DNA of 64,000 nt, taken from assembly GCA_965237725.1 (NCBI GenBank), contig OZ250151.1, positions 1,054,001-1,118,000 of the forward strand. Direction: 5' to 3'. Origin of the DNA: G965237725 sp965237725. GTDB lineage: Bacteria; Pseudomonadota; Gammaproteobacteria; Arenicellales; Poriferihabitantaceae. The notes under the pieces were generated by a model. The model was not told where the DNA came from. It saw nothing but the letters and a program-made list of their open reading frames with translations, and did no database searches. This document shows positions 16,791 through 25,658 of this stretch, piece by piece (position 1 is the stretch's first letter; each line of letters begins with the position of its first letter). A program made the position numbers and the translations under genes.

Positions 16791-17750
16791 TTATCCCTCT
16801 CCCTGCACTTTGGATCTGAGTTTTGGATTTAACATGATGACCAATAAATCAGCAATCAGGTTCACCGCCATGTAAATCAATGCAAACATCAATGCAATGG
16901 CCTGAATCAGCGGCAGGTCCCGATCAAAAATACTTTGAATCATTAATGTTCCAAGACCGGGATAATTAAATACTTTTTCGATGACCACAACACCACTCAA
17001 TAGCCAGGCGATGGTTAACGCTACGATATTAATGGTAGGCAATAATGCGCTGGGTAACATATGGCGAAATATCAGGCGCATGAACGGCACACCTTTTAGT
17101 GTGGCCATACGCACAAAATCGCTGGTCATGGTATTAATTACGCTCGCCCGAGTAATTCGCAGAATATGCGCGATCATCACAAATGCCAGGGTCACAACGG
17201 GCAGGACAATATTCGGCAGAATTTCTTTCACTGTGGCTTGTGTGGGCAGAATGGTTACCGCCGGAAACCATTTTAAATTAACTGCAAAAATAAAAATCAA
17301 TAATGTGGCGATTACAAATTCAGGAATGGTCATTGCCAGAAGTGACAGCCCGGAAATGGATAAATCCGGATAGCGATCTCGAAACACCCCCGCAAATACC
17401 CCAAGAATGATGGCCAGGGGAATGCCAATACAGGCCGCGGTGGCTCCCAGAATGACGGTGTTACGGAGTCGTGGCCCGACAATATCCACGATGGGCCGTC
17501 GCCGTTTTAATGAGTCTCCCAGGTCACCATGCAAGATACCGTTGGACCAGGTACCGAACCGTGCCAGGGCGGGTTTATCCAGATTTAGTTTAGCGCGACA
17601 GTTTGCCAGCCGCTCACCCTGGGCCATGCGGCCGAGATAGGATGTACAGGCATCACCAGGCAATGCCTCGGCGACGGTAAACACCACGATAGCCACAAAC
17701 ACCAGTGTCAGTGCTGCCAACATCAGTCTTCGCAGTAAAATTTTTAACAT
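16791..17750 (-). CDS. Oligopeptide/dipeptide ABC transporter permease (DppB/OppB type)
   Basis: The 319-residue inner-membrane protein opens with the DppB-type helix (MLKILLRRLMLAALTLVFVA) and VAEALPGDACTSYLG. It then has the long periplasmic loop and the core with the EAA loop RITRASVINTMTSDFVRMATLKGVPFMRLIFRHMLPSAL. It ends with GVVVIEKVFNYPGLGTLMIQSI, typical of DppB. It is 6 nt after the solute-binding-protein gene and in an operon with the other transporter parts. Confidence 0.95.
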   Translation of the reverse strand: MLKILLRRLMLAALTLVFVAIVVFTVAEALPGDACTSYLGRMAQGERLANCRAKLNLDKPALARFGTWSNGILHGDLGDSLKRRRPIVDIVGPRLRNTVILGATAACIGIPLAIILGVFAGVFRDRYPDLSISGLSLLAMTIPEFVIATLLIFIFAVNLKWFPAVTILPTQATVKEILPNIVLPVVTLAFVMIAHILRITRASVINTMTSDFVRMATLKGVPFMRLIFRHMLPSALLPTINIVALTIAWLLSGVVVIEKVFNYPGLGTLMIQSIFDRDLPLIQAIALMFALIYMAVNLIADLLVIMLNPKLRSKVQGEG

Positions 17751-17756
17751 TGGGTT

Positions 17757-19259
17757 TTAATCTTCAACTTTTCCGATATACTGCCAGCGAATAAACAGCT
17801 CTTCCTCCGGAGGAAGATTGCGTAGCTTTTTACTCATCACCCGATTTATATTCAGGTGAAACGGAATAATCGCACCGCCCTGATCTTGTATCATGCGCTG
17901 AACGCCGGCATACAATTCATAGCGTTTCTTGTCATCAACTTCTTTACGCGCCATATCCAGGTCGTGATCAAATTTAGGGTTGCTCCAATAGGTTTCATTC
18001 CACGCAGCCCCACCACGAAAAGCTTCATTTAATATTTGATCAGCGGGTCGCTGGTTCCAGCGAGTGGAGACAAAAGATTCCTGCATCCAGGTATCGGTCC
18101 AGTAGCCATCTGCGGGGACCTGATGAATTTTCAATCTGATCCCGGCTTCAGCGGCCTGATTCTGGAAAACTTCGGCCATAGACACAAAAGCCTTGTCCAC
18201 AGAGGAAGTATAAAGATCAACGTCGATTCCATCAGCAAATCCCGCTTCCGTCAGCAATGCTTTTGCACCGTCGATGTCCGGGGGACAGCTCATCGGCACA
18301 TGATACTGATCTCCAGACCACACCGGAGAATCACATGCCATCTGACCACCACCGTCTCCCAGTACCAGGAGTATCATCGCCTCTCGATCGATGACCAGAC
18401 GCATGGCTCTACGCACCCTGACATCATCGAATGGCGGCTCATCGGTACGCATTACCATGCCCGGCCAATGGCCGGTCTTAACCGTCTGCACACTAAAATC
18501 CGGGTTTCCTGCAAACAGTTTTAGCTGGCGTCGATTTATCGATGGCAAATAATCAATCTGCCCGGAAAGCATTGCCTGTATCTGCGCCACCTGATCAGAA
18601 ATCGCGACAACCTCAATACGATCGACTGCAGGTCGCCCCTCCCAGTAGTTGGGGTTGGCTACCAACGTGGTTATGCCTTCAGGGTCGCTTCGCTCGAGCA
18701 TAAATGGTCCCGTGCCATCTCCGGTTTGTTCGATAGTGTCCGCGCTGTCTTTGGGAATCATGCCGCATCGCTGATCGAGCAGCAGTAATGGCAGGTCTGC
18801 ATGGGCTGACTGGAGGTGGATCTCAACAGTCAAGTCATCAATAGCCACAACCCGGTCGATAATTTTTAAAGTCGACCGAACTGGGGACCCGCGCTCGGGG
18901 TCCACGGCATGGGACATGGAATAAACAACATCTTCTGCGGAAAATAATTTACCACTGTGATAATAAACATCGGGTCGCAGGTAAAATGTCCAGATTTTTG
19001 CATCATCGGATACTTTCCAGGACAGTGCCAGCTCTGGCCCTGCCGTTCCGTCATATTCCTGGCGCACCAGGCGATTGAACAGGGTCAGGGTTGTAAAATA
19101 AAAACGCGTTGGAGAATAAGGATCCAATGATTCCGCACCACCAAATCCAGCATCATATGCCAGGCGCAAAGTAGCTGCCTGGACGGGCGCAAAAAACAGC
19201 ACTGCAACAACGAGCAGGGCATTACAAGCTTTAAATAAAGCAGGCTTTATCGTGGGCAT
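17757..19259 (-). CDS. Oligopeptide/dipeptide ABC transporter substrate-binding protein (SBP family 5)
   Basis: The 500-residue periplasmic binding protein has a Sec signal peptide ending near residue 28 (FFAPVQA-ATLRLAYD). It continues with family-5 signatures: SLDPYSPTRFYFTTLTLFNRLV, LALSWKVSDDAKIWTFYLRPDVYYHSGK, SAEDVVYSM, and DVRVRRAMRLVIDREAMI. The ligand could be an oligopeptide, but family 5 also binds nickel, glutathione, opines and oligosaccharides, so the substrate is open. It is 8 nt downstream of the FkbM methyltransferase gene and leads the four transporter genes. Confidence 0.93.
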   Translation of the reverse strand: MPTIKPALFKACNALLVVAVLFFAPVQAATLRLAYDAGFGGAESLDPYSPTRFYFTTLTLFNRLVRQEYDGTAGPELALSWKVSDDAKIWTFYLRPDVYYHSGKLFSAEDVVYSMSHAVDPERGSPVRSTLKIIDRVVAIDDLTVEIHLQSAHADLPLLLLDQRCGMIPKDSADTIEQTGDGTGPFMLERSDPEGITTLVANPNYWEGRPAVDRIEVVAISDQVAQIQAMLSGQIDYLPSINRRQLKLFAGNPDFSVQTVKTGHWPGMVMRTDEPPFDDVRVRRAMRLVIDREAMILLVLGDGGGQMACDSPVWSGDQYHVPMSCPPDIDGAKALLTEAGFADGIDVDLYTSSVDKAFVSMAEVFQNQAAEAGIRLKIHQVPADGYWTDTWMQESFVSTRWNQRPADQILNEAFRGGAAWNETYWSNPKFDHDLDMARKEVDDKKRYELYAGVQRMIQDQGGAIIPFHLNINRVMSKKLRNLPPEEELFIRWQYIGKVED

Positions 19260-19267
19260 TATTTTGA

Positions 19268-20173
19268 TTATTGGGGAAACTGGCTTTTAAATACTTTCGA
19301 AAATCTGGGCGACTGGTTGAATGCGAACAAATTATAGCCTTTGTTGGCACGTGTTTTTATAGTTTTGACATCATCTATATTGTTAACCTCGGAAAATATA
19401 CCATGCTCGAGGTGAAAAACCGTTAATCCGAGCCCTAAAACATAGGCACTGACTTCACACTGGGGATCATTGCCATGGTCTTCATAGATCAATAACAGTT
19501 CTCGATTTAGGGATTCTTTGGCACCTTTAATGGCCTCAACCTCCATGCCCTCGACATCGAGCTTAACCACGATGCCCTGACCCGGATTCGAAAACTGATT
19601 AACCAGTTGATCAATTGACACCGACTCGACGCACTCGAATTGGGCGCTATTCGAGAATGTTTGTTTGATCATAGAAGCACCTTCGTTGGCGAAGGAATCA
19701 TCTGCAGTATATATGTTTACGGATGAGCCGCCAGATTGAGTTACCGCGCTGCGAATCGCGGTAAAGCGATTGTGGTTAAGTCTGTTATGGGCTGATAACC
19801 GTTCGAAGTTGCGTTTCACTGGCTCAATTGCAACGGTGTTCTTGCTGCCCAATGCTTTGGATGATGCCAGCACGCTCCAGTATCCATGGTTTGCGCCCAA
19901 ATCGAGGAACAAATAATCCACCGAAGAAATTAATTTCAAAACCTGTTCAATCTCGGGCTCATAGGAAAACCCCGCATAAGCGAGCTTGCTCCAGTAGTAA
20001 TCCGCAAGATAAAAACTAAATATTGAATCTTCGGATAATTTTAATCTACAAAGCTCATTGGGATCCGCGTAGCGGCTTACAAATACACCCACCCATCCAA
20101 ACCATCGATAACCAAATGGTCGACTCAAAAAGCCATACCCCTTCAACAAGGCAATACAGGCTATGGTTACCAT
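19268..20173 (-). CDS. FkbM family methyltransferase
   Basis: The protein, 301 residues from the ATG at 20173, has the FkbM fold. The SAM motif is YLFLDLGANHGYWSVLAS, then NTVAIEPVKRNFERLSAHNRLN, and the domain-typical IVVKLDVEGMEVEAIKGAKESL. FkbM proteins O-methylate sugars or polyketides. A TTG 33 nt upstream (20206) is an alternative start; neither has a strong ribosome site. It is unusual that this gene is only 8 nt from the solute-binding-protein gene and so seems to head the ABC operon. A link between the methylated product and the transported ligand is possible but unproven. Confidence 0.82.
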   Translation of the reverse strand: MVTIACIALLKGYGFLSRPFGYRWFGWVGVFVSRYADPNELCRLKLSEDSIFSFYLADYYWSKLAYAGFSYEPEIEQVLKLISSVDYLFLDLGANHGYWSVLASSKALGSKNTVAIEPVKRNFERLSAHNRLNHNRFTAIRSAVTQSGGSSVNIYTADDSFANEGASMIKQTFSNSAQFECVESVSIDQLVNQFSNPGQGIVVKLDVEGMEVEAIKGAKESLNRELLLIYEDHGNDPQCEVSAYVLGLGLTVFHLEHGIFSEVNNIDDVKTIKTRANKGYNLFAFNQSPRFSKVFKSQFPQ

Positions 20174-20301
20174 CTGCTTATTAAACTGCAAACAACGACT
20201 TGACAAGATTTTAGACTGATTTCCTGATAAACAATTAAATTGATCGATAGATACGACGGTGATAGTCTTCCCGCCACCAACGGTATCATACGTCGACTTT
20301 T

Positions 20302-21243
20302 ATGCGTGCTTTACGAGCTTTAATTAAATTTTGTGTCCTGGTTTTTATTGGGTTGCCCGTTATTGCCGTATTGTACTCAGTATTTGAATACATTTATGAA
20401 ATGAGTCTACTGCCTGAGGTAGACAGCTCAGCAACAACAATCAGCCTGGTAAAACAGGATAATGTGACGTTGTTTGTGCTCGGAGATTCGGGTTCGGGAT
20501 TCCAAAGCCAGCGCGCGGTGGCTAATGCCATGGAATTACGGTGCAAATCGAGAAAACCCGATGGGTTATTGATTCTGGGTGACGTGATATATCCGATGGG
20601 CGTGACCTCGGTTGATGATGACCAATGGGAGTCAAAATTATTTTCGGTTTATGGTGGGGACTGCCTTGGTTCTGTACCGATTTACCCGGTACTTGGCAAT
20701 CATGATTACCACGGAAGTGTTGCTGCCTGGTATGAAATGGCCGAGCAAAAATCCAGATGGCAATTTCCAAACAGACACTATTCCATTCGTTTTCCGGATG
20801 TAGTCACCATATATGGAATTGATTCCTATTACCCAGTTGGAATTAAAGATGCTATCCCTGATTTTGGCCATAAAAATAGTGGCTGGACCATCGCCATGGG
20901 CCATCATCCAATTATTTCAAGCAGTCTGGCCGGTGGCGGACATCGCGGTGGCGGGGTCAGGGGATGGCAGTTAAAACGTTTGCTTTGTGACAACGTTGAC
21001 AGCTATCTCGCCGGACATGCCCATCATCTGGAGTACATAACCATCGATGACTGCGGATCGGATCAGTATATAGCGGGCGGTGGCGGTGCAGCCACGTACC
21101 CGATTAATCCCACTAAAAATGCTGAATTTGCAGAGTCGGAATATGGTTTCCTCGATCTAAACTTTTCTGCCACGCACATGGATGCGACATTTATATCCCA
21201 GCGCGGGGACATTTTGTTTGAAAGACACCAGACTCAAAACTAG
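20302..21243 (+). CDS. Membrane-anchored metallophosphoesterase, second copy
   Basis: The 313-residue protein has an N-terminal membrane helix (about 7-30) and a calcineurin-like phosphoesterase domain. The motifs are VLGDSGSG, ILGDVIYP, VLGNHDYHG, MGHHPIISS and LAGHAHHLEY. It is a distant relative of the protein at 12880, with the same order of motifs but different spacing and no HDHLYER. Like that protein it probably acts in the periplasm on phosphoesters. Its stop codon TAG is part of the CTAG target duplication of a MITE, which begins at the next base. It is divergent from the FkbM gene (128 bp). Confidence 0.83.
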   Translation: MRALRALIKFCVLVFIGLPVIAVLYSVFEYIYEMSLLPEVDSSATTISLVKQDNVTLFVLGDSGSGFQSQRAVANAMELRCKSRKPDGLLILGDVIYPMGVTSVDDDQWESKLFSVYGGDCLGSVPIYPVLGNHDYHGSVAAWYEMAEQKSRWQFPNRHYSIRFPDVVTIYGIDSYYPVGIKDAIPDFGHKNSGWTIAMGHHPIISSSLAGGGHRGGGVRGWQLKRLLCDNVDSYLAGHAHHLEYITIDDCGSDQYIAGGGGAATYPINPTKNAEFAESEYGFLDLNFSATHMDATFISQRGDILFERHQTQN

Positions 21244-21430
21244 GGAGCCTCTGATTGAAACTGGGCAGATCAAGTTGCCACATAAAATGGGGCTGGGGAA
21301 AATGATCGAGTTCAAGGCGCAAAATGCACACAATAGCACGGCTATTGCGAAGTTTTGCAACGCAGAAATTGCCACGTGATAAATTGGGTTTAAACTCAAA
21401 TTGACTGTTCATGTTTTAATCAGAGATTCC
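21244..21430. mobile_element. MITE copy 1 (187 bp, CTAG target duplication)
   Basis: The element is bounded by imperfect terminal inverted repeats (GGAGCCTCTGATTGAAAC at left; the right end reads GTTTTAATCAGAGATTCC). CTAG flanks it directly at 21240-21243 and 21431-21434. Three similar copies and one remnant occur in the window. An internal hairpin CAATAGC-ACG-GCTATTG is present. It has no transposase gene. The CTAG duplications also contain the stop codons of both convergent flanking genes. Confidence 0.9.
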
Positions 21431-22720
21431 CTAGGTGAGGTCTTGTGGATTGCTACGGTTAAATTCTTTTAGATAAACATATATCCAGAATATAAAGCCG
21501 CTGATTCCAATATGACCATAGTTGGCCAGGGTCTCGGCGTAGTCACCCAGCAAACCTTTGCTGGTGAAACCAAACACCAGGCTTGGAACCACTGCGACAA
21601 TAAGTTTAGAAATTTTTGGCGACAAAATTACATCCCGCCACATACAAATTAGCAAACCATACATGGCAATAAAATGCGGTTTGGACGACATTGGACCAAT
21701 TAACACAAAGGCGCTGTAAAACAACAGGCCAAGGGTAAAACTATCCGGCATGCGGGTTTGCACGAGCACCAACAGTAATCCGCTAAACAAACAACACCAA
21801 AACAAAAAAATAAGGTTTGCGCTAACCGCACCTTCGGGTATGAATCTAAGCACGGCAATGGTTAGCGACTGATTCAGGTGATTTCTTCGGTCTTGCCACC
21901 ACTTCGGACCCTCACCTGAAAAGGTTAGATCTAGATAGTCGCCAAGATGGGCGAATAAAGAGTCACGGGTGGGCTCAACGGGGTATCGAGCGTAGCGATC
22001 CTCCCCAGGCTTCTCAATTACGCTGGTGGGAACGTCGAAATAAGCTTTTACCTGACCGGAATTAGGGTCGCCATCCATGTTTGGTCGAATTAAATCCGGC
22101 AGAATCAGGCCGACGACCACCATAGCGAGAATCGCAACCGTGGTCACTATTCTTCTTTGAAACAGCGGCAACAAAATCATGAATAACGGATTTGACTTTA
22201 CCAGTACCGCGAGAGAAAAAAACCAGGCGTCTCGATTATTTCTCAGGGAATAATAATAGAGCCCGATAATCACCAGGGCAAACACGAACAAGTCGGTTTG
22301 CTGGTTATTGAACACCGCCAGAAAAAATTTTGCACAGATTATTATGACAATGGTGAATACCCATATGGATTTCCGATCAGGCGGCAACAATTTGTGATTG
22401 ATAATTCGAATGCCCACAAACATACAGGTAAATGTGAGCAGGAAAAACAAAATCTGAACAGCATGAAATCCCAGTGGGGTGAATATCGACAACAGCGCAC
22501 CGACAAACGCTGGATAGGTGAATGCACTTGTTTCGCTAAGATGCACCCTGGCGCCCTCTGCGTATCTTAAGCCAGCGGCGAAAAAAACATCGAAATCTCC
22601 GTTTTTATGTAAATCCAGAAACAGCAATGCCGCGAACACTACAGTCAGCATAACGATTTGCCACGCTGACGGTCTCTTGAAGACTATTGACCAAAGTGAA
22701 TTCACAACAATGGCAACCAA
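21431..22720 (-). CDS. GT87-type (DUF2029) membrane glycosyltransferase
   Basis: The 429-residue polytopic protein has about ten hydrophobic helices. It resembles GT87 enzymes, GT-C-fold mannosyl or arabinosyl transferases that use a polyprenyl-phosphate sugar. Features are DFDVFFAAGLRYAEGARVHL (acidic motif in the first periplasmic loop), AFTYPAFVGALLSIFTPLGF, NNQQTDLFVFALVIIGLYYYSLR, AVLVKSNPLFMILLPLF and the late MSSKPHFIAMYGLL. The start is TTG at 22720, directly after the stop of the preceding gene; a GTG five codons later is possible. It is probably co-transcribed with the GT2-GtrA gene, which could supply its lipid-linked sugar donor. Confidence 0.78.
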   Translation of the reverse strand: MVAIVVNSLWSIVFKRPSAWQIVMLTVVFAALLFLDLHKNGDFDVFFAAGLRYAEGARVHLSETSAFTYPAFVGALLSIFTPLGFHAVQILFFLLTFTCMFVGIRIINHKLLPPDRKSIWVFTIVIIICAKFFLAVFNNQQTDLFVFALVIIGLYYYSLRNNRDAWFFSLAVLVKSNPLFMILLPLFQRRIVTTVAILAMVVVGLILPDLIRPNMDGDPNSGQVKAYFDVPTSVIEKPGEDRYARYPVEPTRDSLFAHLGDYLDLTFSGEGPKWWQDRRNHLNQSLTIAVLRFIPEGAVSANLIFLFWCCLFSGLLLVLVQTRMPDSFTLGLLFYSAFVLIGPMSSKPHFIAMYGLLICMWRDVILSPKISKLIVAVVPSLVFGFTSKGLLGDYAETLANYGHIGISGFIFWIYVYLKEFNRSNPQDLT

Positions 22721-23953
22721 CTATTTTTCGTCGGTCTTTGCAATGGCCTTGTGACTGGCTTGCGGTCTGCGCCAGGTAAATACCGAGCTGACACTATAAT
22801 TCCATATCGCGGCAACCAAAGTCGTTACCACGCCAGCCAGCCACCAGACCACATCATTGCTGTGCAAAAATTCACCTGCGGTTATGCCAATAAATGCGCC
22901 GAATGAACAGATTACGTAGAAACTGAGCATGCCGATCCAAAATTGCACACCGCTTTTCTTCTTATCACTGAAGGTAAATCGATTGTTTAAAATATAGTTT
23001 CCTGACATTGCCACATAGGCTGCAATTATTTGGCTGACAAGAAATTCAAGACTCAGAATTTTATGAAACACCCCCAATACAGCCAGATGAACAACAACAC
23101 CAATGCCGCCAATTAGACAAAACTTTATAAATCGAATTGGCAATTTTTGACCGATTGCTTTGGAAAATAAAAACAAACCATATTCGAGAATAACCCTAAG
23201 CCCCAACTTGCTTTCACCAAGCTGCCGCGCGCGCATTTTGTAGGGCAGCTCTTCGATTAACAGATTTCGTTCAGTATTTGCACAAATATCGAGCAACAAC
23301 TTAAACCCCTGTCCATATAACTTGTTGGCCACTTCATCAATGACTTCGCGCTTGATCATAAAATTTCCGCTCATTGGATCTGTCAGCGGAATTTTCAATA
23401 CTCTGTTCGCCATCCAGGTCGCCAACTGGCTAATCTTCACACGCATTCCCGGCATTTCTCCAAAACTGCCTTCGGCGGTTTTTCTACTGGCGACGATGAG
23501 GTCCGCACCCCCTTGACGCATGTTCGTCAGCATGGTTTTAAGCAGGGTTTCATCGTGTTGAAGATCGGCATCAATAATTGCAACATAAGGCGCAATACTG
23601 GCAAACATACCTTCCAGGCAGGCTGAAGATAGCCCCGTTCTGCCAATTCGATGAATCAAACGTATTCTTGAATCACCCGCGGCCAGGGATCTGACAATAT
23701 CGTGGGTTCCATCGGGTGAGTTGTCGTCGACAAAAATAATTTCCCAATTTTCCTGATCGAGCGCCGAGGTTATTTTTGCTGCCAGCAACTCGACATTTTC
23801 CGCCTCATTAAATGTTGGCACAACTACAGTCAATTCGGGAGCAGGATGAATTGAATCGTCAGAATACTTTTGCGAATCCCCTTTCGAATCTTGGTGCGAA
23901 TCGTTTTGCGAATCTTGTTGTGATTTACCGTGCGAGCTATCTGGCGAAGTCAT
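22721..23953 (-). CDS. DPM1-like GT2 glycosyltransferase fused to a GtrA-like domain
   Basis: The 410-residue protein consists of a Ser/Asp/Gln-rich tail (about 1-38), a GT2 domain and a GtrA-like membrane domain. The GT2 part (about 40-260) is of dolichol-phosphate-mannose-synthase type: VVVPTFNEAENVELL, IIFVDDNSPDGT, RTGLSSACLEGM, IDADLQHDE. The GtrA part (about 275-395) has four helices: FIKFCLIGGIGVVVHLAVLG, YVAMSGNYILNNRFTF and WNYSVSSVFTWRR. Such fusions make polyprenyl-phosphate sugar and help flip it across the membrane. The neighbouring GT87 gene follows with no gap. The N-terminal tail is encoded by a 12-bp-period repeat. Confidence 0.88.
   Translation of the reverse strand: MTSPDSSHGKSQQDSQNDSHQDSKGDSQKYSDDSIHPAPELTVVVPTFNEAENVELLAAKITSALDQENWEIIFVDDNSPDGTHDIVRSLAAGDSRIRLIHRIGRTGLSSACLEGMFASIAPYVAIIDADLQHDETLLKTMLTNMRQGGADLIVASRKTAEGSFGEMPGMRVKISQLATWMANRVLKIPLTDPMSGNFMIKREVIDEVANKLYGQGFKLLLDICANTERNLLIEELPYKMRARQLGESKLGLRVILEYGLFLFSKAIGQKLPIRFIKFCLIGGIGVVVHLAVLGVFHKILSLEFLVSQIIAAYVAMSGNYILNNRFTFSDKKKSGVQFWIGMLSFYVICSFGAFIGITAGEFLHSNDVVWWLAGVVTTLVAAIWNYSVSSVFTWRRPQASHKAIAKTDEK
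23869..23952. repeat. Degenerate 12-bp tandem repeat coding an SxxD-type N-terminal tail
   Basis: About seven 12-bp units with the shared core TGCGAATC (for example TTTGCGAATCCC, GGTGCGAATCGT, TTTGCGAATCTT) encode a run of four-residue units SQQD, SQND, SHQD, SKGD at the start of the GT2-GtrA protein. Because the unit is a multiple of three, copy-number change alters tail length without a frameshift. Confidence 0.7.
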
Positions 23954-24131
23954 ATTTTTATGTTTATAAAAGCAGGCTTATTTGAATTGTATAATTTTTA
24001 ATAATAGTTGAAATAAATGGCTGGCTTTCAGAATATTAACATGGGCGTTAATTATCAACTTAACAATTAACAAAATTTGAAGGTTCCGGATCGGTTGCTT
24101 TATAGGCCGCAATACAGCCCTAATTTTTGAA

Positions 24132-24318
24132 GGAGCCTCTGATTAAAACTGGGCGGAACAAGTTGCCACATAAAATGGCGCTGGACAAAATGATCAAGTT
24201 CAAGGCGCGAAACGCACCCAATAGCATGGCTATTGGGAAGTTTTGCAACGCAGAAATTGCCACGTGATATATTGGATTTAAACTCAAATTGACTGTTCAT
24301 GTTTTAATCAGAGGCCCC
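24132..24318. mobile_element. MITE copy 2 (187 bp)
   Basis: The element has the same orientation and ends as copy 1: GGAGCCTCTGATTAAAAC at left, GTTTTAATCAGAGGCCCC at right. The flanks are TGAA (24128-24131) and TTAA (24319-24322), which fit one 4-bp YTAR-type duplication with one changed base. The internal hairpin CCCAATAGC-ATG-GCTATTGGG has a perfect 9-bp stem. The right end overlaps the last codons of the minus-strand membrane protein gene and supplies its stop codon. The adjacent 23954-24131 is AT-rich and holds nothing else that I recognise; it should contain the promoter or leader of the GT2-GtrA gene. Confidence 0.88.
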
Positions 24319-25627
24319 TTAATTGTTCATTAACCTGTTGATCGAATGAAACCTTGTACGAAAAACGGTAACTATCGTGGGCTGCAACCAAATTCACCAA
24401 AATTAAATAACTGCATATCAGAACCATGCCTATCCATTTCCTGAACCGGGACAATGCATTCAGGCTGTCTGAGTTATCGTTTAACAATTTCAACAGAGGC
24501 ATCAGTGCAGCACCAAATACAATGATCAAATGCCATGCGTTAAATGTAATTGGAGACAAAATAGCACAAACTACAATGGCCAGAAATACACAAAATGAAT
24601 AATGCATTAACCACCCTTCCCCTAAGTTTTCGATATTTGAACGGGTTATTCCAGGTCGCCAAAAATCACTTCCGATTTGCCTGAAAGCACGATAGCTTGC
24701 AGTGAATGATATGGCTACTGTTCCTGCTCCAATCAATAAAACCAGGCCACGCCAAAAATAAACCGCAAGCATTCGCAGGTTTTCTGAATCAGCGATCCAT
24801 TCGAACTGGGCAAATAATACAATTTGGTGGGAAAAATAAAATGAACCATATCTCAACCAATACAACATGGACTTTAATATGGGATAAACATGAATCAAAC
24901 TTCGTCCAAAATAATATTTTTCGACCGCTGTGCTCGAATAGATTAAACTTGGGTCAGAAATCGCACCGATCAGAAAAGTCCCCAGGGAAAAAATGACTAG
25001 CATTGCAGCAAAAGTAAATCCAGCCCAGTCAACCTTGATGAGATTTTTATAGAATAAAAATAATGAAACAATAGCCAAAACCAAGGCCGAAAAATGTAAT
25101 TGCACAGCAAGTCCAATAGCCATTACGTGGATTACGGTATAAAAAATTGATTTTTTCTGGCTCATTTTTAACCCGGACCAAAGATGCATAGCGCCAAACA
25201 AAAATAAATAAGATGGATTCCAGATTGCAGTTTCGTGTAATAGCCACGGGTTCAACCAAAATAATCCGGCAAAAACCAGTCTTAACCATTGCGCTTTGAA
25301 AACGGTCTTTACGACGTTATCCATTAGCAGATAGGCGACAACCTGAAGAACCAGCAAAAATACAATCGGTGAATAATTAGACCGAAATATCATCAGAGGA
25401 AACCCCACTACAAAGCTGGACAGGTATCCAGGGGTGCTTCCCATACCACCACTGGAAGGATTGCCAAACGGGCTCCATATTCCCAGATCAGCAGCAAGAT
25501 AGCCCCTGGAAAGCATATTGATATGATCTATGGTAACAATATTATTTGTTGCATAAATCATGGCCAGCCCAAGTCCCATAGCCACAAATGACCAACGACA
25601 AAACTGAAAAGCAGGATTATTGGTCAA
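24308..25627 (-). CDS. Polytopic membrane protein, probable GT-C type glycosyltransferase
   Basis: The 439-residue protein has about ten hydrophobic helices. Its first periplasmic loop carries the acidic DHINMLSRGYLAADLGIWSP and a Gly/Ser-rich stretch, a layout shared with GT-C glycosyltransferases (GT39/GT83/PMT type), but I cannot place it in a family. FWLNPWLLHETAIWNPSYLFLF is also like such enzymes. The start is TTG at 25627, immediately after an in-frame TAA; ATG at residue 17 is the alternative. The last three codons and the stop (RGL-TGA) lie in MITE copy 2, so the original C-terminus has been replaced. Its neighbours are lipid-linked-sugar glycosyltransferases. Confidence 0.7.
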   Translation of the reverse strand: MTNNPAFQFCRWSFVAMGLGLAMIYATNNIVTIDHINMLSRGYLAADLGIWSPFGNPSSGGMGSTPGYLSSFVVGFPLMIFRSNYSPIVFLLVLQVVAYLLMDNVVKTVFKAQWLRLVFAGLFWLNPWLLHETAIWNPSYLFLFGAMHLWSGLKMSQKKSIFYTVIHVMAIGLAVQLHFSALVLAIVSLFLFYKNLIKVDWAGFTFAAMLVIFSLGTFLIGAISDPSLIYSSTAVEKYYFGRSLIHVYPILKSMLYWLRYGSFYFSHQIVLFAQFEWIADSENLRMLAVYFWRGLVLLIGAGTVAISFTASYRAFRQIGSDFWRPGITRSNIENLGEGWLMHYSFCVFLAIVVCAILSPITFNAWHLIIVFGAALMPLLKLLNDNSDSLNALSRFRKWIGMVLICSYLILVNLVAAHDSYRFSYKVSFDQQVNEQLRGL

Positions 25628-25658
25628 TTAACGAATTCAACTAAATACATAAAATTTA

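Noticed and set aside
16218..16832. Long plus-strand frame (204 codons) opposite the DppC-type permease gene
   Set aside because: It is antisense to a certain transporter gene and shows no domain; codon-structure shadow.
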